Shown here: positions 1-10,924 of the stretch, piece by piece
Numbering within the stretch: position 1 is the stretch's first letter
Layout of the letters: every line of letters starts with the position of its first letter
From: Thiobacillus sp. 65-1402
Lineage (GTDB): Bacteria; Pseudomonadota; Gammaproteobacteria; Burkholderiales; Thiobacillaceae
Length of the DNA: 45,633 bases
Direction of reading: 5' to 3'
Assembly: GCF_001897685.1 (NCBI RefSeq)
Contig: NZ_MKUG01000192.1
Span: 1-45,633, forward strand
Notes under the pieces: generated by a model
Databases searched by the model: none
Told to the model about the DNA's origin: nothing
What the model saw: only the letters and a program-made list of their open reading frames with translations
Position numbers and translations under genes: made by a program

Positions 1-31
1 CGTTCCTGGCGATGAGCAGCGCTTCGGTCAT
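1..31 (-). CDS. 5' end of an unidentified leftward gene (partial)
   Basis: A minus-strand ATG at 29-31 is preceded by a Shine-Dalgarno-like AGGAA at usual distance. It opens a frame reading MTEALLIARN up to the window edge. Ten codons are too few to recognise a family. The gene would be transcribed divergently from the NADH dehydrogenase at 161. Confidence 0.35.
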   Translation of the reverse strand, partial: MTEALLIARN

Positions 32-160
32 GGTGCGGGTTCCTGATTCGTTGATGCAGGAATTTTAGCGAGTTCGGCGGCGCCCCGTGTCAAGCAATGT
101 ATAGAAGCGGTCGCTAATATCCCGGGTATCATCGCGGCATGATGAAAACAGGGGGAAACC

Positions 161-1483
161 GTGGCAACTGAGCAGCGAATGCATGAAATCGTCATTGTGG
201 GCGGCGGTGCGGGCGGGCTGGAACTGGCCACCCGGCTGGGTGACAGGCTGGGCAGGAAGAAACGCGCAAACATCACGCTGATCGATGCCTCGCCTTCGCA
301 TCTGTGGAAGCCGCTGCTGTACGAAGTCGCCGCGGGCAGCCTCGATTCCTACGCCGAACGGCTGGAATATCTGGCGCAGGGCCACTGGCATGGCTTCACC
401 TTCCGCCTCGGCCGCATGGACGGGCTCGACCGCTCGCGGCAGGAAGTCAGCGTCGCCCCCACCTGCGACGATGACGGCGTCGAGATCATTCCGCGCCGCA
501 GCTTCCGCTACGACACCCTGATCATCGCGGTCGGCTCGGTCGGCAACGACTTCGGCGTGCCGGGCGTGAAGGAGCACTGCATCATGCTCGATACCCCCGA
601 GCAGGCGCGCGAATTCCATCGCCGCCATATCAACGCCTGCCTGCGCGCCAACACCCAGGCCGAGGCGGTCGCACCCGGCCAGCTCACCGTCGGCATCGTC
701 GGCGCCGGCGCCACCGGCGTCGAGCTCGCCGCCGAACTGCACGACACCACGCGCGAGCTGTCGGCCTACGGAATGGACAACATCGAGCCTGACAAGAGTT
801 TGAAGCTGCTCCTCGTCGAAGCCTCCGACCGCATCCTGCCGGGGCTGCCGCCGCGCCTGTCGAATGCGGCCGCCGAACGCCTGGCCGAACTGGGGGTGGA
901 AATGCACACCCGCGAGCGTATCGTCGAAGTGCGCGCCGACGGCATGCTGACCGCCGATGGCAAGTTCATCCCTGCCAGCATGATGGTGTGGTCGGCCGGC
1001 ATCAAGGCGCCGGACTTCCTGCACGACATCGACGGCCTGGAAACCAACCGCATCAACCAGCTGGTGGTGCGCCCCACCTTGCAGACCACGCGCGACGACA
1101 ACATCTTCGCCTTCGGCGACTGCGCCGCCTGTGTGATGCCGGACGGCAAGGGCTTTGTGCCGCCGCGCGCGCAGGCGGCGCACCAGCAGGCGTCGATGCT
1201 GGTGAAGTCGGTGTGCCGCCGCCTGCGCGGCAGGCCCCTGCCCGAATATGTCTACCGCGACTACGGTTCGCTGGTCGCGCTGGGCCGCTTTTCCACCATC
1301 GGCAACCTGATGGGCGGGCTCACCGGCGGCAGCATCATGATCGAAGGCGCGATGGCGCGGCTGGTGTACTGGTCGCTGCACAAGATGCACCAGATCGCGC
1401 TGCACGGCTGGGTCAAGACCTCGCTCACCACCTACGCCCATTTCATCAGCACGCCGACGCGGGCGCGCATCAAGCTGCACTAG
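161..1483 (+). CDS. ndh: Type II NADH dehydrogenase (NDH-2), NAD(P)/FAD-dependent oxidoreductase
   Basis: 440 aa, the usual NDH-2 length. This single-subunit, non-proton-pumping enzyme passes electrons from NADH to quinone at the inner face of the membrane. Two Rossmann motifs are visible: GGGAGGLELA at about residues 13-22 for FAD, and GAGATGVELA at about 181-190 for NADH. The segment HLWKPLLYEVAAGSLD near residue 47 is typical of the family. The C-terminus is amphipathic and rich in Trp, Tyr, His and Lys (YWSLHKMHQIALHGW), as in the membrane-anchoring tail. The GTG start at 161 has a GGGGGA ribosome site just upstream. An in-frame ATG at 179 (MHEIVIVGG) is an alternative. It stands alone, with no other respiratory gene adjacent. 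Confidence 0.9.
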   Translation: MATEQRMHEIVIVGGGAGGLELATRLGDRLGRKKRANITLIDASPSHLWKPLLYEVAAGSLDSYAERLEYLAQGHWHGFTFRLGRMDGLDRSRQEVSVAPTCDDDGVEIIPRRSFRYDTLIIAVGSVGNDFGVPGVKEHCIMLDTPEQAREFHRRHINACLRANTQAEAVAPGQLTVGIVGAGATGVELAAELHDTTRELSAYGMDNIEPDKSLKLLLVEASDRILPGLPPRLSNAAAERLAELGVEMHTRERIVEVRADGMLTADGKFIPASMMVWSAGIKAPDFLHDIDGLETNRINQLVVRPTLQTTRDDNIFAFGDCAACVMPDGKGFVPPRAQAAHQQASMLVKSVCRRLRGRPLPEYVYRDYGSLVALGRFSTIGNLMGGLTGGSIMIEGAMARLVYWSLHKMHQIALHGWVKTSLTTYAHFISTPTRARIKLH

Positions 1484-1600
1484 GGCGCGCTACACAATCT
1501 GGTCACTCCACCCGCAAGGGGTGGGCCGTGGTTGTCCCCGTAAAGGGGAGGCCATGGTTGTATAGCCGCTGAAGCGTCAACAACCACGCGCTAAAGCCGA

Positions 1601-2605
1601 TCAATCGGCAACAACCACGCTCCACAGCCACGCCGCGCCGCGCACCCCGCTGGAGTCGCCGTGCTGCGGCGGCACCAGCTTCGTGTCGACGCGGTCGGAA
1701 AACACGTAGCGCGGCCACAGCCGCGGCACGCTGTCGTACAGCCGGGCGATGTTGGACAAGCCGCCGCCGAGCACGATGACGTCGGGGTCGATGAGGTTGA
1801 TGACCCCGGCGAGCGCGCGCGCCAGCCGTTCCTCGTAGCGCGCCAGCGTTGCGCTGCACGGGCCGTAGCCGGCGTTCGCCAGCTGCACGATTTCGTGCGC
1901 GGGCAACTCCTCGCCGCCGTAGCGCACGTGGTCGGCGGCGAAGCCGGGGCCGGACAGCCAGGTTTCGATGCAGCCTTTCTTGCCGCAGTAGCAGGCCGGC
2001 GCGGCATCGAGCTCGCGCAGGTTCGGCCACGGGTGCAGGATGGCCTCGCCGGTGGCGGGGTGCTGCCCGGTGGAGGCGCGGTCAGCCTGGGCGTGGGCGA
2101 ACTGGAAGTAGGGCAGCGGCGAATGGCCCCATTCGCCGGCGATGGCGTTGGCGCCCTTGAGCAGCTGGCCGCGCACGACTACGCCGCCGCCGACGCCGGT
2201 GCCGAGGATCACGCCGAAGACAATGTCCGTCCCGGCGGCCGCGCCGTCGACGGCTTCGGACAAGGCGAAGCAGTCGGCGTCGTTGGCGAGCCGCACGTTT
2301 CGGTTCAGCGCGCGTTCGAGGTCCTGCTGCAACGGCCGCCCGTTGAGGCAGGTCGAATTGCAGTTCTTCATCAGGCCGCTCGCGGGCGAGATGGCGCCGG
2401 GGGTGCCGACGCCGATGCTGCCGCTCTGCCCGAGATCGAATTCGGCCGCGTGCACCAGCGCGGCGACCGCAGCCACCGTGGCGAGATAGTCGTTCTGCGG
2501 GGTCGGCACGCGGCGGCGCAAGATTTCCCGTCCGCCGGCGTCGAGCGCGATCAGTTCGATTTTGGTGCCGCCGAGGTCGACGCCGAAACGTAGAGGGGGA
2601 GCCAC
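1601..2605 (-). CDS. ROK-family sugar kinase (fructokinase / Mak-like)
   Basis: About 334 aa. The N-terminus carries the phosphate-binding motif DLGGTK. The ROK zinc motif is present as [10 protein letters not shown] (Cys-x-Cys-x4-Cys), and [10 protein letters not shown] matches the hexose-binding GxxGH motif. ROK kinases phosphorylate hexoses such as fructose, glucose, mannose or N-acetylglucosamine. Fructokinase/Mak is the closest type by motif, but the substrate cannot be fixed from sequence. The GTG start at 2605 is chosen because CGGAGA lies about 9 nt upstream on the minus strand; a TTG at 2629 would add eight residues but has no clear ribosome site. It is divergent from yebC with about 41 bp between starts, so the two promoters must overlap. 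Confidence 0.85.
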   Translation of the reverse strand: MAPPLRFGVDLGGTKIELIALDAGGREILRRRVPTPQNDYLATVAAVAALVHAAEFDLGQSGSIGVGTPGAISPASGLMKNCNSTCLNGRPLQQDLERALNRNVRLANDADCFALSEAVDGAAAGTDIVFGVILGTGVGGGVVVRGQLLKGANAIAGEWGHSPLPYFQFAHAQADRASTGQHPATGEAILHPWPNLRELDAAPACYCGKKGCIETWLSGPGFAADHVRYGGEELPAHEIVQLANAGYGPCSATLARYEERLARALAGVINLIDPDVIVLGGGLSNIARLYDSVPRLWPRYVFSDRVDTKLVPPQHGDSSGVRGAAWLWSVVVAD

Positions 2606-2646
2606 GGTGTAAAATCTCCGGCTATTCAAATTGCGTTGGAATCGAC

Positions 2647-3378
2647 ATGGCAGGACATTCGAAGTGGGCCAACATCCAGCACCGCAAGGGGCGCCAGGAT
2701 GCCAAGCGCGGCAAAATCTTCACCAAGCTTATCAAGGAAATCACCGTGGCCGCCAAAATGGGCGGCGGCGATCCCGCGATGAACCCGCGTCTGCGGCTGG
2801 CGATCGAAAAGGGCAAGGCCGAGTCGCTGCCGAAGGACAACATCGAGAATGCGATCAAGCGCGGCACCGGCCAGCTTGAGGGCGTCAACTACGAGGAAGC
2901 GCGCTACGAGGGCTACGGCATCGGTGGCGTCGCGGTGATGGTCGACTGCCTCACCGACAATAAGACGCGCACCGTCGCCGACGTGCGCCACGCCTTCGTC
3001 AAGTACGGCGGCAACATGGGCACCGACGGCTGCGTGGCGTTCCAGTTCAAGCACTGCGGGCAGATCATCCTGGAGCCGGGCGCCAGCGAGGAAGCGGTGA
3101 TGGACGCCGCGCTGGAGGCCGGCGCCGACGACGTCATCCCCAACGAGGACGGCTCGATCGAGGTGCTCACTTCGCCCGACCCCAAGGCCTTCGAGGCGGT
3201 GAAGGAGGCGCTGGAGAAGGCCGGCTTCAAGCCGGCGGTGGCCGAGATCACCATGCGCCCCGAAGCCGAGACCGAACTCGCGGGCGACGACGCGGTGAAG
3301 ATGCAGAAAATTCTCGACGCGCTGGAGTCGCTCGACGACGTGCAGGATGTCTACACCAACGCCGTGCTGCCCGAGTAA
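2647..3378 (+). CDS. yebC: YebC/TACO1-family regulatory protein
   Basis: 243 aa, the normal length. It begins [20 protein letters not shown], the family signature, and continues with the acidic patches of the second and third domains ([22 protein letters not shown]). YebC proteins were first treated as DNA-binding transcription regulators. Newer work links the family to helping ribosomes through difficult sequences such as polyproline. The gene starts the ruv cluster, ending 9 bp before ruvC, a common arrangement in proteobacteria. The ATG start has GTTGGA upstream. Confidence 0.95.
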   Translation: MAGHSKWANIQHRKGRQDAKRGKIFTKLIKEITVAAKMGGGDPAMNPRLRLAIEKGKAESLPKDNIENAIKRGTGQLEGVNYEEARYEGYGIGGVAVMVDCLTDNKTRTVADVRHAFVKYGGNMGTDGCVAFQFKHCGQIILEPGASEEAVMDAALEAGADDVIPNEDGSIEVLTSPDPKAFEAVKEALEKAGFKPAVAEITMRPEAETELAGDDAVKMQKILDALESLDDVQDVYTNAVLPE

Positions 3379-3387
3379 CTGATCCTC

Positions 3388-3903
3388 TTGCGCATCCTCG
3401 GCATCGACCCCGGTCTGCGCCTCACCGGCTTCGGCGTGATCGAGCAGAGCGGCCAGAAGCTGGCCTACGTCGCCAGCGGCGTCATCAAGAGCGGCGAGGG
3501 CGAACTGCCGACGCGGCTCGGCGTGCTGTTCGCGGGCCTGAACGAGGTGATCGCCACCTACCGGCCCGATGCCTGCGCGGTGGAAATCGTCTTCGTCAAC
3601 GTCAATCCGCAATCCACCCTGCTGCTCGGCCAGGCGCGCGGCGCGGCGGTCTGCGCGGCGGTGTCGAACGAACTGACGGTTTCCGAATACACCGCGCTGC
3701 AGATCAAGCAGGCGGTGGTGGGCCACGGCAAGGCGGCCAAGGAGCAGGTGCAGGAAATGGTCAAGCGCCTGCTGGGCCTGCCCGTTGCGCCGAAGGCCGA
3801 CGCCGCCGACGCGCTCGCCTGCGCCATCGCCCATGCGCACGGCAGCCGCCTCGGCACGCACTCCACCGCGGGCTATCGCGTCAAGGGCGGGCGCCTGGTA
3901 TGA
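3388..3903 (+). CDS. ruvC: Crossover junction endodeoxyribonuclease RuvC
   Basis: 171 aa. RuvC dimers cut Holliday junctions symmetrically during recombinational repair, working with RuvAB. All four catalytic acids known from E. coli RuvC are at matching positions: Asp7 (GIDPGL), Glu66 (AVEIVFV), Asp138 and Asp141 (KADAADALA). The start codon is TTG at 3388, giving MRILGIDPG, exactly the expected N-terminus. It sits 9 bp after yebC and 13 bp before ruvA, so it is co-transcribed with both. Confidence 0.95.
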   Translation: MRILGIDPGLRLTGFGVIEQSGQKLAYVASGVIKSGEGELPTRLGVLFAGLNEVIATYRPDACAVEIVFVNVNPQSTLLLGQARGAAVCAAVSNELTVSEYTALQIKQAVVGHGKAAKEQVQEMVKRLLGLPVAPKADAADALACAIAHAHGSRLGTHSTAGYRVKGGRLV

Positions 3904-3916
3904 ACAAGGATTTCAC

Positions 3917-4492
3917 ATGATAGGCAGAATCACCGGCACCCTCGCCGCCAAGCATCCGCCGCAAGTCCTGGTGGATTGCAACGGCGTCGGCTACGAAATC
4001 GACGTGCCGATGAGCACCTTCTACAACCTGCCCGCGCTGGGCGAAAAGATCAGCCTGCTGACCCACCTGGCGATCCGCGAGGATGCGCACCTGCTGTACG
4101 GCTTCGGCAGCGAGATCGAGCGCGCGGCGTTTCGCGAACTGCTGAAGGTCTCCGGCATCGGCGCCAAGACGGCACTTTCGGTGCTGTCCGGGCTGTCGGT
4201 CAACGACTTGTCGGCGGCGATTGCGGCGCAGGAAATCGGCCGCCTCGTCAAGGTTCCCGGCATCGGCAAGAAAACCGCCGAGCGCCTGCTGCTCGAACTC
4301 AAGGGCAAGCCGGTGTTCGCCGGCGCGATTGCCGGCGCGGCGCCCGCCGGCATGTCGGACGACGTGCGCCAGGCCTTGCTGGCGCTGGGCTACAACGACC
4401 GCGAGACCGCCGAAGCCTTGCGCCAGCTGCCGTCCGATCTGCCGGTGGGCGAGGCGATCCGGCAGGCGCTGCGCGCCTTGTCGCGCGCCTGA
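3917..4492 (+). CDS. ruvA: Holliday junction branch migration protein RuvA
   Basis: 191 aa. The N-terminus [12 protein letters not shown] and the OB-fold are followed by two helix-hairpin-helix motifs ([15 protein letters not shown] and [16 protein letters not shown]) that grip the junction DNA. A C-terminal three-helix domain ([15 protein letters not shown]) contacts RuvB. A longer open frame runs upstream inside ruvC, but the ATG at 3917 with AAGGA upstream gives the conserved start. The next gene begins 2 bp after the stop, yet it is not ruvB but a diguanylate cyclase. Confidence 0.95.
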   Translation: MIGRITGTLAAKHPPQVLVDCNGVGYEIDVPMSTFYNLPALGEKISLLTHLAIREDAHLLYGFGSEIERAAFRELLKVSGIGAKTALSVLSGLSVNDLSAAIAAQEIGRLVKVPGIGKKTAERLLLELKGKPVFAGAIAGAAPAGMSDDVRQALLALGYNDRETAEALRQLPSDLPVGEAIRQALRALSRA

Positions 4493-4494
4493 AC

Positions 4495-5994
4495 ATGGCG
4501 CTCAACACCGGTTCCGCACTGGTGTCGCTGCGCAAGCGTTTCATCTGGCTGCTGACGGGCGTGGTCGGTTTGTTTGCAGCCGGCATGGCGCTGAGCCTGC
4601 TGTTCAGCCTGCGCACCAACAATGCCGCCGAACTGCATCTGTTGAAGGTGGAGGCCGCGCAGGCCCGCACCAGCGTGATGCGGCGGTGGAATTATTACCG
4701 CGAGGTGGTCGACCATCTGGCAAGCGATCCGCAACTGCTCGATCTGATGCTGGTCGGATCGACCGAAGACAAGCAGCAATGGGCGATGTCGCGGCAGCGC
4801 CTGCTGCCCAACATCCTGGGGCTGGCGATCGTGAGCCCGCAGGGCGAGGTCTATGGCGATACCAGCCTGCTGCGCGTGGGACCGAGCTGCCAGCGCGACC
4901 TGCTTCAGCGCGGCCTGAGCGTGCAGAATCAAGTGCTGATCCATCGCGACGTGCCCGGGCTGGAGCATGTCGATCTGAGCGCATCGGTGCGCGAGGCGGG
5001 CGGCGAGGTGCTGGGCCAGGTGTTCTTGAGCGTGCGGCTGGCGCAACTGCAGCGCATCGTCGACGACTCCACCCAGCCCGGCCATGCCATCGCCCTCATC
5101 GATGCGGCCGGCGAGCCGGTGGTCAGCAGCGGCAGCCTGCAGGGGGCGGTGCGCGAGATCAGCGTGGCGTTGCCGGCGATGGGCTGGACGCTGCGGGTGC
5201 AGTCCCCGGTGCAGCGGATCACGCACAACGGCCGTTTGCAGATATTGGCGGGAGTGCTGACCCTGGTGGCCGTTCTGCTGTTGCTGGTCGTGGTGGTGAT
5301 GCGATTGCGGCGCCCGGTGCTGCAGGACATCGACGCCGCGATGGAGGCGCTCGCGTGCCTGACCCGCAACGAGTCGGCGCCGCCCATCGTGACGCGCTAT
5401 GTCGAATTCGCCCCTGCAGCCGCGAACATCAACCGCATCGCGCAGCAACTGCACGATCAGCGCGAACAGCTGGCCAGGCTAAGCCTGACCGACCCGCTTA
5501 CCGGATTGCCCAACCGGCGCGCCTTCGAGAACCGGTTTCCGCAGATGCTCGGCCTGGCGGAGCGCGGCAATCCCATTGCGCTGGTTTTGCTGGACGTCGA
5601 TCATTTCAAGTCGATCAACGACCGGTTCGGCCACGGCGCGGGCGACCGGGCGCTGATTGCATTGGCGGATTCGCTCAAGGCCCTCACGCGCAGTTCCGAC
5701 ATGGCCGCCCGCCTGGCCGGGGACGAGTTTGCGGTATTGCTGTCCGGGCTGGACGACGACGGCGTGCTCGCCTGGTACCGGCGCCTGGCCGGCCAGCTCC
5801 AAAGCGAACTGCTCGCCGCGGATCTGGAAGGGGACAGCACGGTCAGCGCAGGCCAGACCTGGCTGCGGGATACGGCAGGCGACAACATCGAGCAGGCGCT
5901 CGCGCGCGCGGATCGCGCGCTTTACCGGGCCAAGGCGCTGGGCCGGGGCCAATTGGCCTTCTCTTCCTCGGTGAGCGCAAAAGACGCAGGGTAG
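4495..5994 (+). CDS. Membrane-bound diguanylate cyclase (GGDEF domain) between ruvA and ruvB
   Basis: 499 aa. TM1 is at about residues 16-39, TM2 at about 248-271, with a roughly 200-residue periplasmic sensor region between them. A short HAMP-like linker leads to a GGDEF domain starting near residue 332 ([14 protein letters not shown]). The active-site motif reads AGDEF at 408-412, a variant often seen in active cyclases. The inhibitory I-site RSSD lies exactly five residues before it, so product inhibition by c-di-GMP is likely. No EAL domain is present. The ATG is 2 bp after the ruvA stop, and ruvB starts 35 bp after its own stop, so it is probably transcribed with the ruv genes. The sensed signal is unknown. 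Confidence 0.88.
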   Translation: MALNTGSALVSLRKRFIWLLTGVVGLFAAGMALSLLFSLRTNNAAELHLLKVEAAQARTSVMRRWNYYREVVDHLASDPQLLDLMLVGSTEDKQQWAMSRQRLLPNILGLAIVSPQGEVYGDTSLLRVGPSCQRDLLQRGLSVQNQVLIHRDVPGLEHVDLSASVREAGGEVLGQVFLSVRLAQLQRIVDDSTQPGHAIALIDAAGEPVVSSGSLQGAVREISVALPAMGWTLRVQSPVQRITHNGRLQILAGVLTLVAVLLLLVVVVMRLRRPVLQDIDAAMEALACLTRNESAPPIVTRYVEFAPAAANINRIAQQLHDQREQLARLSLTDPLTGLPNRRAFENRFPQMLGLAERGNPIALVLLDVDHFKSINDRFGHGAGDRALIALADSLKALTRSSDMAARLAGDEFAVLLSGLDDDGVLAWYRRLAGQLQSELLAADLEGDSTVSAGQTWLRDTAGDNIEQALARADRALYRAKALGRGQLAFSSSVSAKDAG

Positions 5995-6029
5995 AATCGG
6001 CGCATGTCTGCAGAAACCCGTCCGGCGCC

Positions 6030-7057
6030 ATGATCGAAACCGACCGCCTCATCGCCCCCGCCGCCGCCAGCCCGCAGGAAGAGCAGGTCGAGCGCGCGCT
6101 GCGGCCGCGCACCCTGGCCGAATACGTCGGCCAGGCGAAGGCGCGCGAGCAGCTCGAAATCTTCATCCATGCCGCGAGGAAGCGCAGCGAGGCGCTCGAC
6201 CACGTGCTGCTGTTCGGCCCGCCGGGGCTGGGCAAGACCACGCTGGCGCACATCATCGCGCGCGAGATGGGCGTCAACCTGCGCCAGACCTCCGGCCCGG
6301 TGCTGGAACGCGCCGGCGACCTGGCGGCCTTGCTGACCAATCTGGAGCCGCACGACGTGCTGTTCATCGACGAGATCCACCGTCTTAGCCCGGTAGTCGA
6401 GGAGGTGCTGTATCCCGCGCTGGAGGACTTCCAGATCGACATCATGATCGGCGAAGGCCCGGCGGCGCGCTCGGTCAAGCTCGACCTGCCGCCGTTCACC
6501 CTGGTCGGCGCGACCACCCGCGCAGGCATGCTCACCAACCCGCTGCGCGACCGCTTCGGCATCGTCGCGCGGCTGGAATTCTATTCGGCGGAGGAACTCG
6601 GCTTCATCGTGCATCGCTCGGCCGGCCTGTTGCAGATGAACCTGGAAGAAGCCGGCGCGCTGGAAATCGCCCGCCGTTCGCGCGGCACCCCGCGCATTGC
6701 CAACCGCCTACTGCGGCGGGTGCGCGACTACGCGGAAGTGAAAGCGGGCGGGCAGGCCAGCGGCGCGGTGGCCGACGCGGCGCTGGCGATGCTCGACGTC
6801 GACCGCGCCGGGCTCGACGTGATGGACAGGAAGCTCTTGTCGGCGGTGGTCGAGAAGTTCATGGGCGGCCCGGTCGGGCTGGACAACCTCGCCGCTGCCA
6901 TCGGCGAGGAGCGCGATACCATCGAGGACGTGCTCGAACCCTATCTCATCCAGCAGGGCTACCTGCAGCGCACCCCGCGCGGACGCATCGCGACGCCGCT
7001 GGCGTATCGCCATCTCGGGCTTGCCGCGCCCGCCGGCGAGGCTGGCGCGGACCTGTT

Positions 7058-7061
<4 letters not shown>
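6030..7061 (+). CDS. ruvB: Holliday junction branch migration ATPase RuvB
   Basis: 343 aa. Walker A is [12 protein letters not shown], Walker B is LFIDEIHRL, sensor 1 is GATTRAG and the arginine finger region is [11 protein letters not shown]-terminal winged helix follows (YLQRTPRGR). RuvB hexamers drive branch migration of Holliday junctions bound by RuvA. The ATG at 6030 gives the typical N-terminus MIETDRLI. The stop overlaps the TTG start of the next gene (ybgC), which links the ruv and tol-pal groups. Confidence 0.97.
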
Positions 7062-7461
<400 letters not shown>

Positions 7462-7465
<4 letters not shown>

Positions 7466-8154
7466 ATCCCGAACTCAGCCAAGACCTCTCCCTGCTGCAT
7501 CTCATTCTGCACGCTTCGCTGCCGGTGCAGATCGTCATGGCGCTGCTGCTGGGGGCATCGCTGATGTCCTGGTGGTTCATCTTCATCAAGCTGTTCGCGC
7601 TGAAGCGCGCCCTGCGCGTGACCGACCGTTTCGAGCGCGAATTCTGGGGCGGCGGCGACATCAACGCCATGTACCAGCGGGTGGCCGCCGAGCGCGAGGA
7701 TGCAGGCGAAATGGAGCGCATCTTCGAGGCCGGTTTCCGCGAATTCATGAAGCTGCGGCGGCAGACCGGCCTGTCGCTCAACGTCATCATCGACGGCACC
7801 CGCCGCGCCATGCGCGCGACTTACCAGCGCGAACTCGACGGCCTGGAGTCGCACCTGTCGTTTCTCGCCACCGTCGGCTCGGTGTCGCCCTACGTTGGCC
7901 TGTTCGGCACCGTGTGGGGCATCATGCTGGCATTCCAGGGACTCGCCACGGTCGCGCAGGCGACGCTGGCGCAGGTCGCGCCCGGCATCGCCGAAGCCCT
8001 GATCGCCACCGCGATGGGCCTGTTCGCCGCGATTCCCGCGGTGGTCGGCTACAACCGCTACACCCACGACATCGACCGCCTGGCCAACCGCATGGAGAGC
8101 TTCATGGAGGAGTTTTCCAACATCCTGCAGCGGCAGGCGACCAAGCCGGCCTGA
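7462..8154 (+). CDS. tolQ: Tol-Pal system inner membrane protein TolQ
   Basis: 230 aa. It has three membrane segments: about residues 19-41 (VMALLLGASLMSWWFIFIKLF), about 137-158 (TVGSVSPYVGLFGTVWGIM) and about 172-192. The last two belong to the MotA/TolQ/ExbB proton-channel domain. TolQ with TolR uses the proton motive force to energise TolA and thereby outer-membrane constriction at division. GTG start overlapping the ybgC stop; tolR begins 3 bp after its stop. Confidence 0.96.
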
Positions 8155-8157
8155 TCC

Positions 8158-8568
8158 ATGGCGCGGACCCGCAAACAGGTCGCCCAGATCAACGTCGTGC
8201 CGATGATCGACGTGATGCTGGTGCTGCTCGTCATCTTCATGGTGACGGCGCCCTTCATCAACCCCGGCCAGGTCGATCTGCCGAGCGTCGGCAAGACGGC
8301 GCAGCCGCCGGCGCAGCCGCTGGAAATCCTCATCAAGGAGTCGGGCGAGTACCGGCTGCGCAATCGCGCGACCGGCGGCGCCGAACGGGTGGTGGCGAAG
8401 GCGGCGCTGGCGGACGAAATCGCTGCGCTGCATCGCGCCTTGCCGGATCAGCCGGTGGTCATCGCGGCGGACAAGAATGTCCGCTATGAGGAAGTGATGA
8501 ATACGATGACGCTCTTGCAGCAGGCGCAGATCACCCGCATCGGACTGCTTGCCCGTCCGGTCCCATGA
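8158..8568 (+). CDS. tolR: Tol-Pal system protein TolR
   Basis: 136 aa ExbD/TolR family protein. A short cytoplasmic N-terminus is followed by one membrane helix carrying the essential Asp (VVPMIDVMLVLLVIFMV, residues about 14-30), then a periplasmic domain. The Asp is the proton-responsive residue of the TolQR motor. The ATG is 3 bp after the tolQ stop, and the stop overlaps the tolA start (ATGA). Confidence 0.96.
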   Translation: MARTRKQVAQINVVPMIDVMLVLLVIFMVTAPFINPGQVDLPSVGKTAQPPAQPLEILIKESGEYRLRNRATGGAERVVAKAALADEIAALHRALPDQPVVIAADKNVRYEEVMNTMTLLQQAQITRIGLLARPVP

Positions 8569-9443
8569 ACCTTCCGGCGGACGCGCCTTTCGTCTCCCGC
8601 CCAGCCCCCCGCCTTGCGGCCGGCGTGCTGGCGCTGGGGGTGCACGCGGTCTTTGTGCTGCTGCTGGTGTTCGGCGTGTCATGGCAGACCCAGCGCCCCG
8701 CGCCGGTGATGGTCGATTTGTGGGAAACCCTGCCCAAGGCAGCGCCGCCTGCCGCGCTCAAGCCCCCCGAGCCGCCGCCTCCGCCACAGGTGAAAACGCC
8801 CGCGCCGGCCAAAGTCGCGCCCGCACCCAAAGCGGCGGCGGACGAACCGCCGCCGCCCAGGGCGCCCGACATTGCGCTGGAAAAAAAGAAAGCCGAGGTC
8901 GAGCGCCTGCAAAGATTGAAAGCCATCCAGGCAGAGGAAGAGAAAGCCCGGGCCGAGGCCGCGCGCGTGGAGGCCGAGGCTGCCAGGAAGGCGCACGAAA
9001 AACAGCTGGCCGAACAGAAAAAACGTGAGCTGCTGCGCCAGATGGAGGAAGAGGATTTGATGCGGCGGATGGCGGACGAGGAGGCGGCCAGCGAGGCGCT
9101 GGCCATGAGGCAGGCTGAGGCGCGCGCCGCCGCCGGCAAGCGGCAGGCCGAGGTGGCGCGCGTCGTGGGGCAGCACCGCGACCAGATCAGCGCCAAGGTG
9201 CGCGGCAATACCCGTCTGCCCGACAACCTGAAAGGCAACCCCGAAGTGCGCTGCGCGGTGAGGCTGCTGCCCACCGGTGAAGTGCAGAGCGTACGGGTGA
9301 CGCAGAGCAGCGGGAATGCGGCGTACGACGAGGCGGTGGTGCGCGCCATCGTGAAATCCTCCCCCCTGCCGTTGCCTGCCGATCGCGACGCGCGCGCCGC
9401 ATTCGTGCCGGAACTTTCTTTCGTCCATCGCCCCAAAGAGTGA
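8565..9443 (+). CDS. tolA: Cell envelope integrity protein TolA
   Basis: 292 aa. An N-terminal membrane anchor lies at about residues 20-43 (GVLALGVHAVFVLLLVFGVSW). A Pro/Ala/Lys-rich linker and a long charged alpha-helical stretch rich in Glu, Ala, Lys and Arg follow (about 105-205). The compact C-terminal TonB-like domain (VRCAVRLLPTGEVQSVRV) binds Pal/TolB. TolA spans the periplasm and transmits force from TolQR to the outer membrane. The gene overlaps tolR by 4 bp. Confidence 0.93.
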   Translation: MNLPADAPFVSRPAPRLAAGVLALGVHAVFVLLLVFGVSWQTQRPAPVMVDLWETLPKAAPPAALKPPEPPPPPQVKTPAPAKVAPAPKAAADEPPPPRAPDIALEKKKAEVERLQRLKAIQAEEEKARAEAARVEAEAARKAHEKQLAEQKKRELLRQMEEEDLMRRMADEEAASEALAMRQAEARAAAGKRQAEVARVVGQHRDQISAKVRGNTRLPDNLKGNPEVRCAVRLLPTGEVQSVRVTQSSGNAAYDEAVVRAIVKSSPLPLPADRDARAAFVPELSFVHRPKE

Positions 9444-9556
9444 GCCGGAGGTGTCCGGCGCAAGGCCGCAGGCGGTGCGCAGCAAAAAACCCGGCATGCG
9501 GCCTATGCTAAACTGGCCTACCCTATCAAGTGCTTTCGATCGAGATTCCCGTCCCC

Positions 9557-10831
9557 ATGTTGCGTGCTGTTTTACTGCTGCCCCTGTTGTGTTTTGCCTT
9601 GCTGGGCGCATCGTTTTCTGCGCGAGCGGCAATGGAGATCCAGGTGATCGGCGGTGCGGCCAACAAGATTGCGGTGGCAATGGTGCCGTTCAAGGCCGCG
9701 CCGGGCCAGCCTGTCCCCGCGCTGACCCAGATTGCGGGGGACGACCTCGACCGCAGCGGCCAATTCAGGCTGGTGGATGTCGGCGGGATGCCGCAGCCGG
9801 CCGAGTCCGCGCAAATCAACTACGGTGCCTGGCGTAGCAAGGGGGCGGACGCCATGGTGGTCGGCCAGGTGGCCGCATTGCCCGGGGGCCGATTCGAAAT
9901 CCGGTTTCGACTACTCGACGTGCTCAAGCAGACGCAGCTGGCAGGCTACAGCTACACCATTTCGGCGGCGCAATGGCGCGCGACGGCGCACCAGATTGCC
10001 AATATCGTGTACGAAAGGCTGACCGGCATCCCGGGCGCATTCGGCAGCCGCATCGCTTATGTGCAGAAGCAGGGCAAGTCCTTCGAGCTGCGCGTGGCCG
10101 ATGCCGACGGACAAAACCCGCGCACCGTCGTGCGCTCCGTCGAGCCGCTGATTTCGCCGATGTTCTCACCCGACGGCACCCGCCTGGCGTACGTGTCGTT
10201 CGAAGACAAAAAGCCCATTGTGTATGTGCAGTCCTTGCAGGATGGCGCTCGCCGCAAGCTTGCGGCATTCAAGGGATCCAATTCGGCGCCGGCCTGGTCG
10301 CCCGACGGCAGGCGTCTGGCCGTGGTGCTGACGCGCGACGAGGCGTCGCAGATCTATCTGATCAACGCCGACGGCAGCGGGCTCGTCCGGCTGACCCAGG
10401 GCGGGAACATCGATACCGAGCCGGTGTTTTCGCCGGATGGACAAACCGTGTATTTCACCTCGGATCGCGGCGGCAGCGCGCAAATTTATCGGGTGGCGGC
10501 CAGCGGCGGCGAGCCCAAGCGCGTGACCTTCAACGGCAGCTACAATGTTTCCCCCGCGATCAGCCCGGATGGGCGGCACCTCGCCTACATCGGCCGCGAG
10601 GGGGGGCGGTTCAGCGTGGTGCTGCATGAAGTGGCCTCCGGGCAGACCCGCGTGCTAACCGATACCGTGCGCGACGAATCGCCCAGCTTTGCGCCCAACG
10701 GCCAGGCCGTCCTGTATGCCACCGTAGAGGGCGGACGCGGGATACTCGGCACGGTGAGCCTGGATGGCAAAACGCGTGCGCGCCTGTCCGAACCGGGCGT
10801 CGATGCCCGCGAGCCGGCCTGGGGGCCATAA
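9557..10831 (+). CDS. tolB: Tol-Pal system beta-propeller protein TolB
   Basis: 424 aa periplasmic protein. A signal peptide ([20 protein letters not shown], cleavage near ARA-A) precedes the N-terminal alpha/beta domain. A six-bladed propeller with repeated S-PDG motifs follows ([41 protein letters not shown]). TolB cycles between Pal and TolA. The ATG at 9557 is chosen because it starts directly at the signal peptide; an in-frame GTG at 9530 would add nine residues before it. The 113-bp gap after tolA may hold a secondary promoter. Confidence 0.95.
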   Translation: MLRAVLLLPLLCFALLGASFSARAAMEIQVIGGAANKIAVAMVPFKAAPGQPVPALTQIAGDDLDRSGQFRLVDVGGMPQPAESAQINYGAWRSKGADAMVVGQVAALPGGRFEIRFRLLDVLKQTQLAGYSYTISAAQWRATAHQIANIVYERLTGIPGAFGSRIAYVQKQGKSFELRVADADGQNPRTVVRSVEPLISPMFSPDGTRLAYVSFEDKKPIVYVQSLQDGARRKLAAFKGSNSAPAWSPDGRRLAVVLTRDEASQIYLINADGSGLVRLTQGGNIDTEPVFSPDGQTVYFTSDRGGSAQIYRVAASGGEPKRVTFNGSYNVSPAISPDGRHLAYIGREGGRFSVVLHEVASGQTRVLTDTVRDESPSFAPNGQAVLYATVEGGRGILGTVSLDGKTRARLSEPGVDAREPAWGP

Positions 10832-10924
10832 GGGTGCATTTTGTTTCGAGGCGGGAGACGCCGCAGGGGTGCAGGCCCGTGCCGCTCGCGCCAGACCGTT
10901 TTCATTAATAGGGAGGAGCGACTG

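Noticed and set aside
65-1480. Antisense frame of about 470 codons opposite ndh
   Set aside because: The plus strand encodes a complete NDH-2; the antisense product is His/Arg/Asp-rich shadow sequence.
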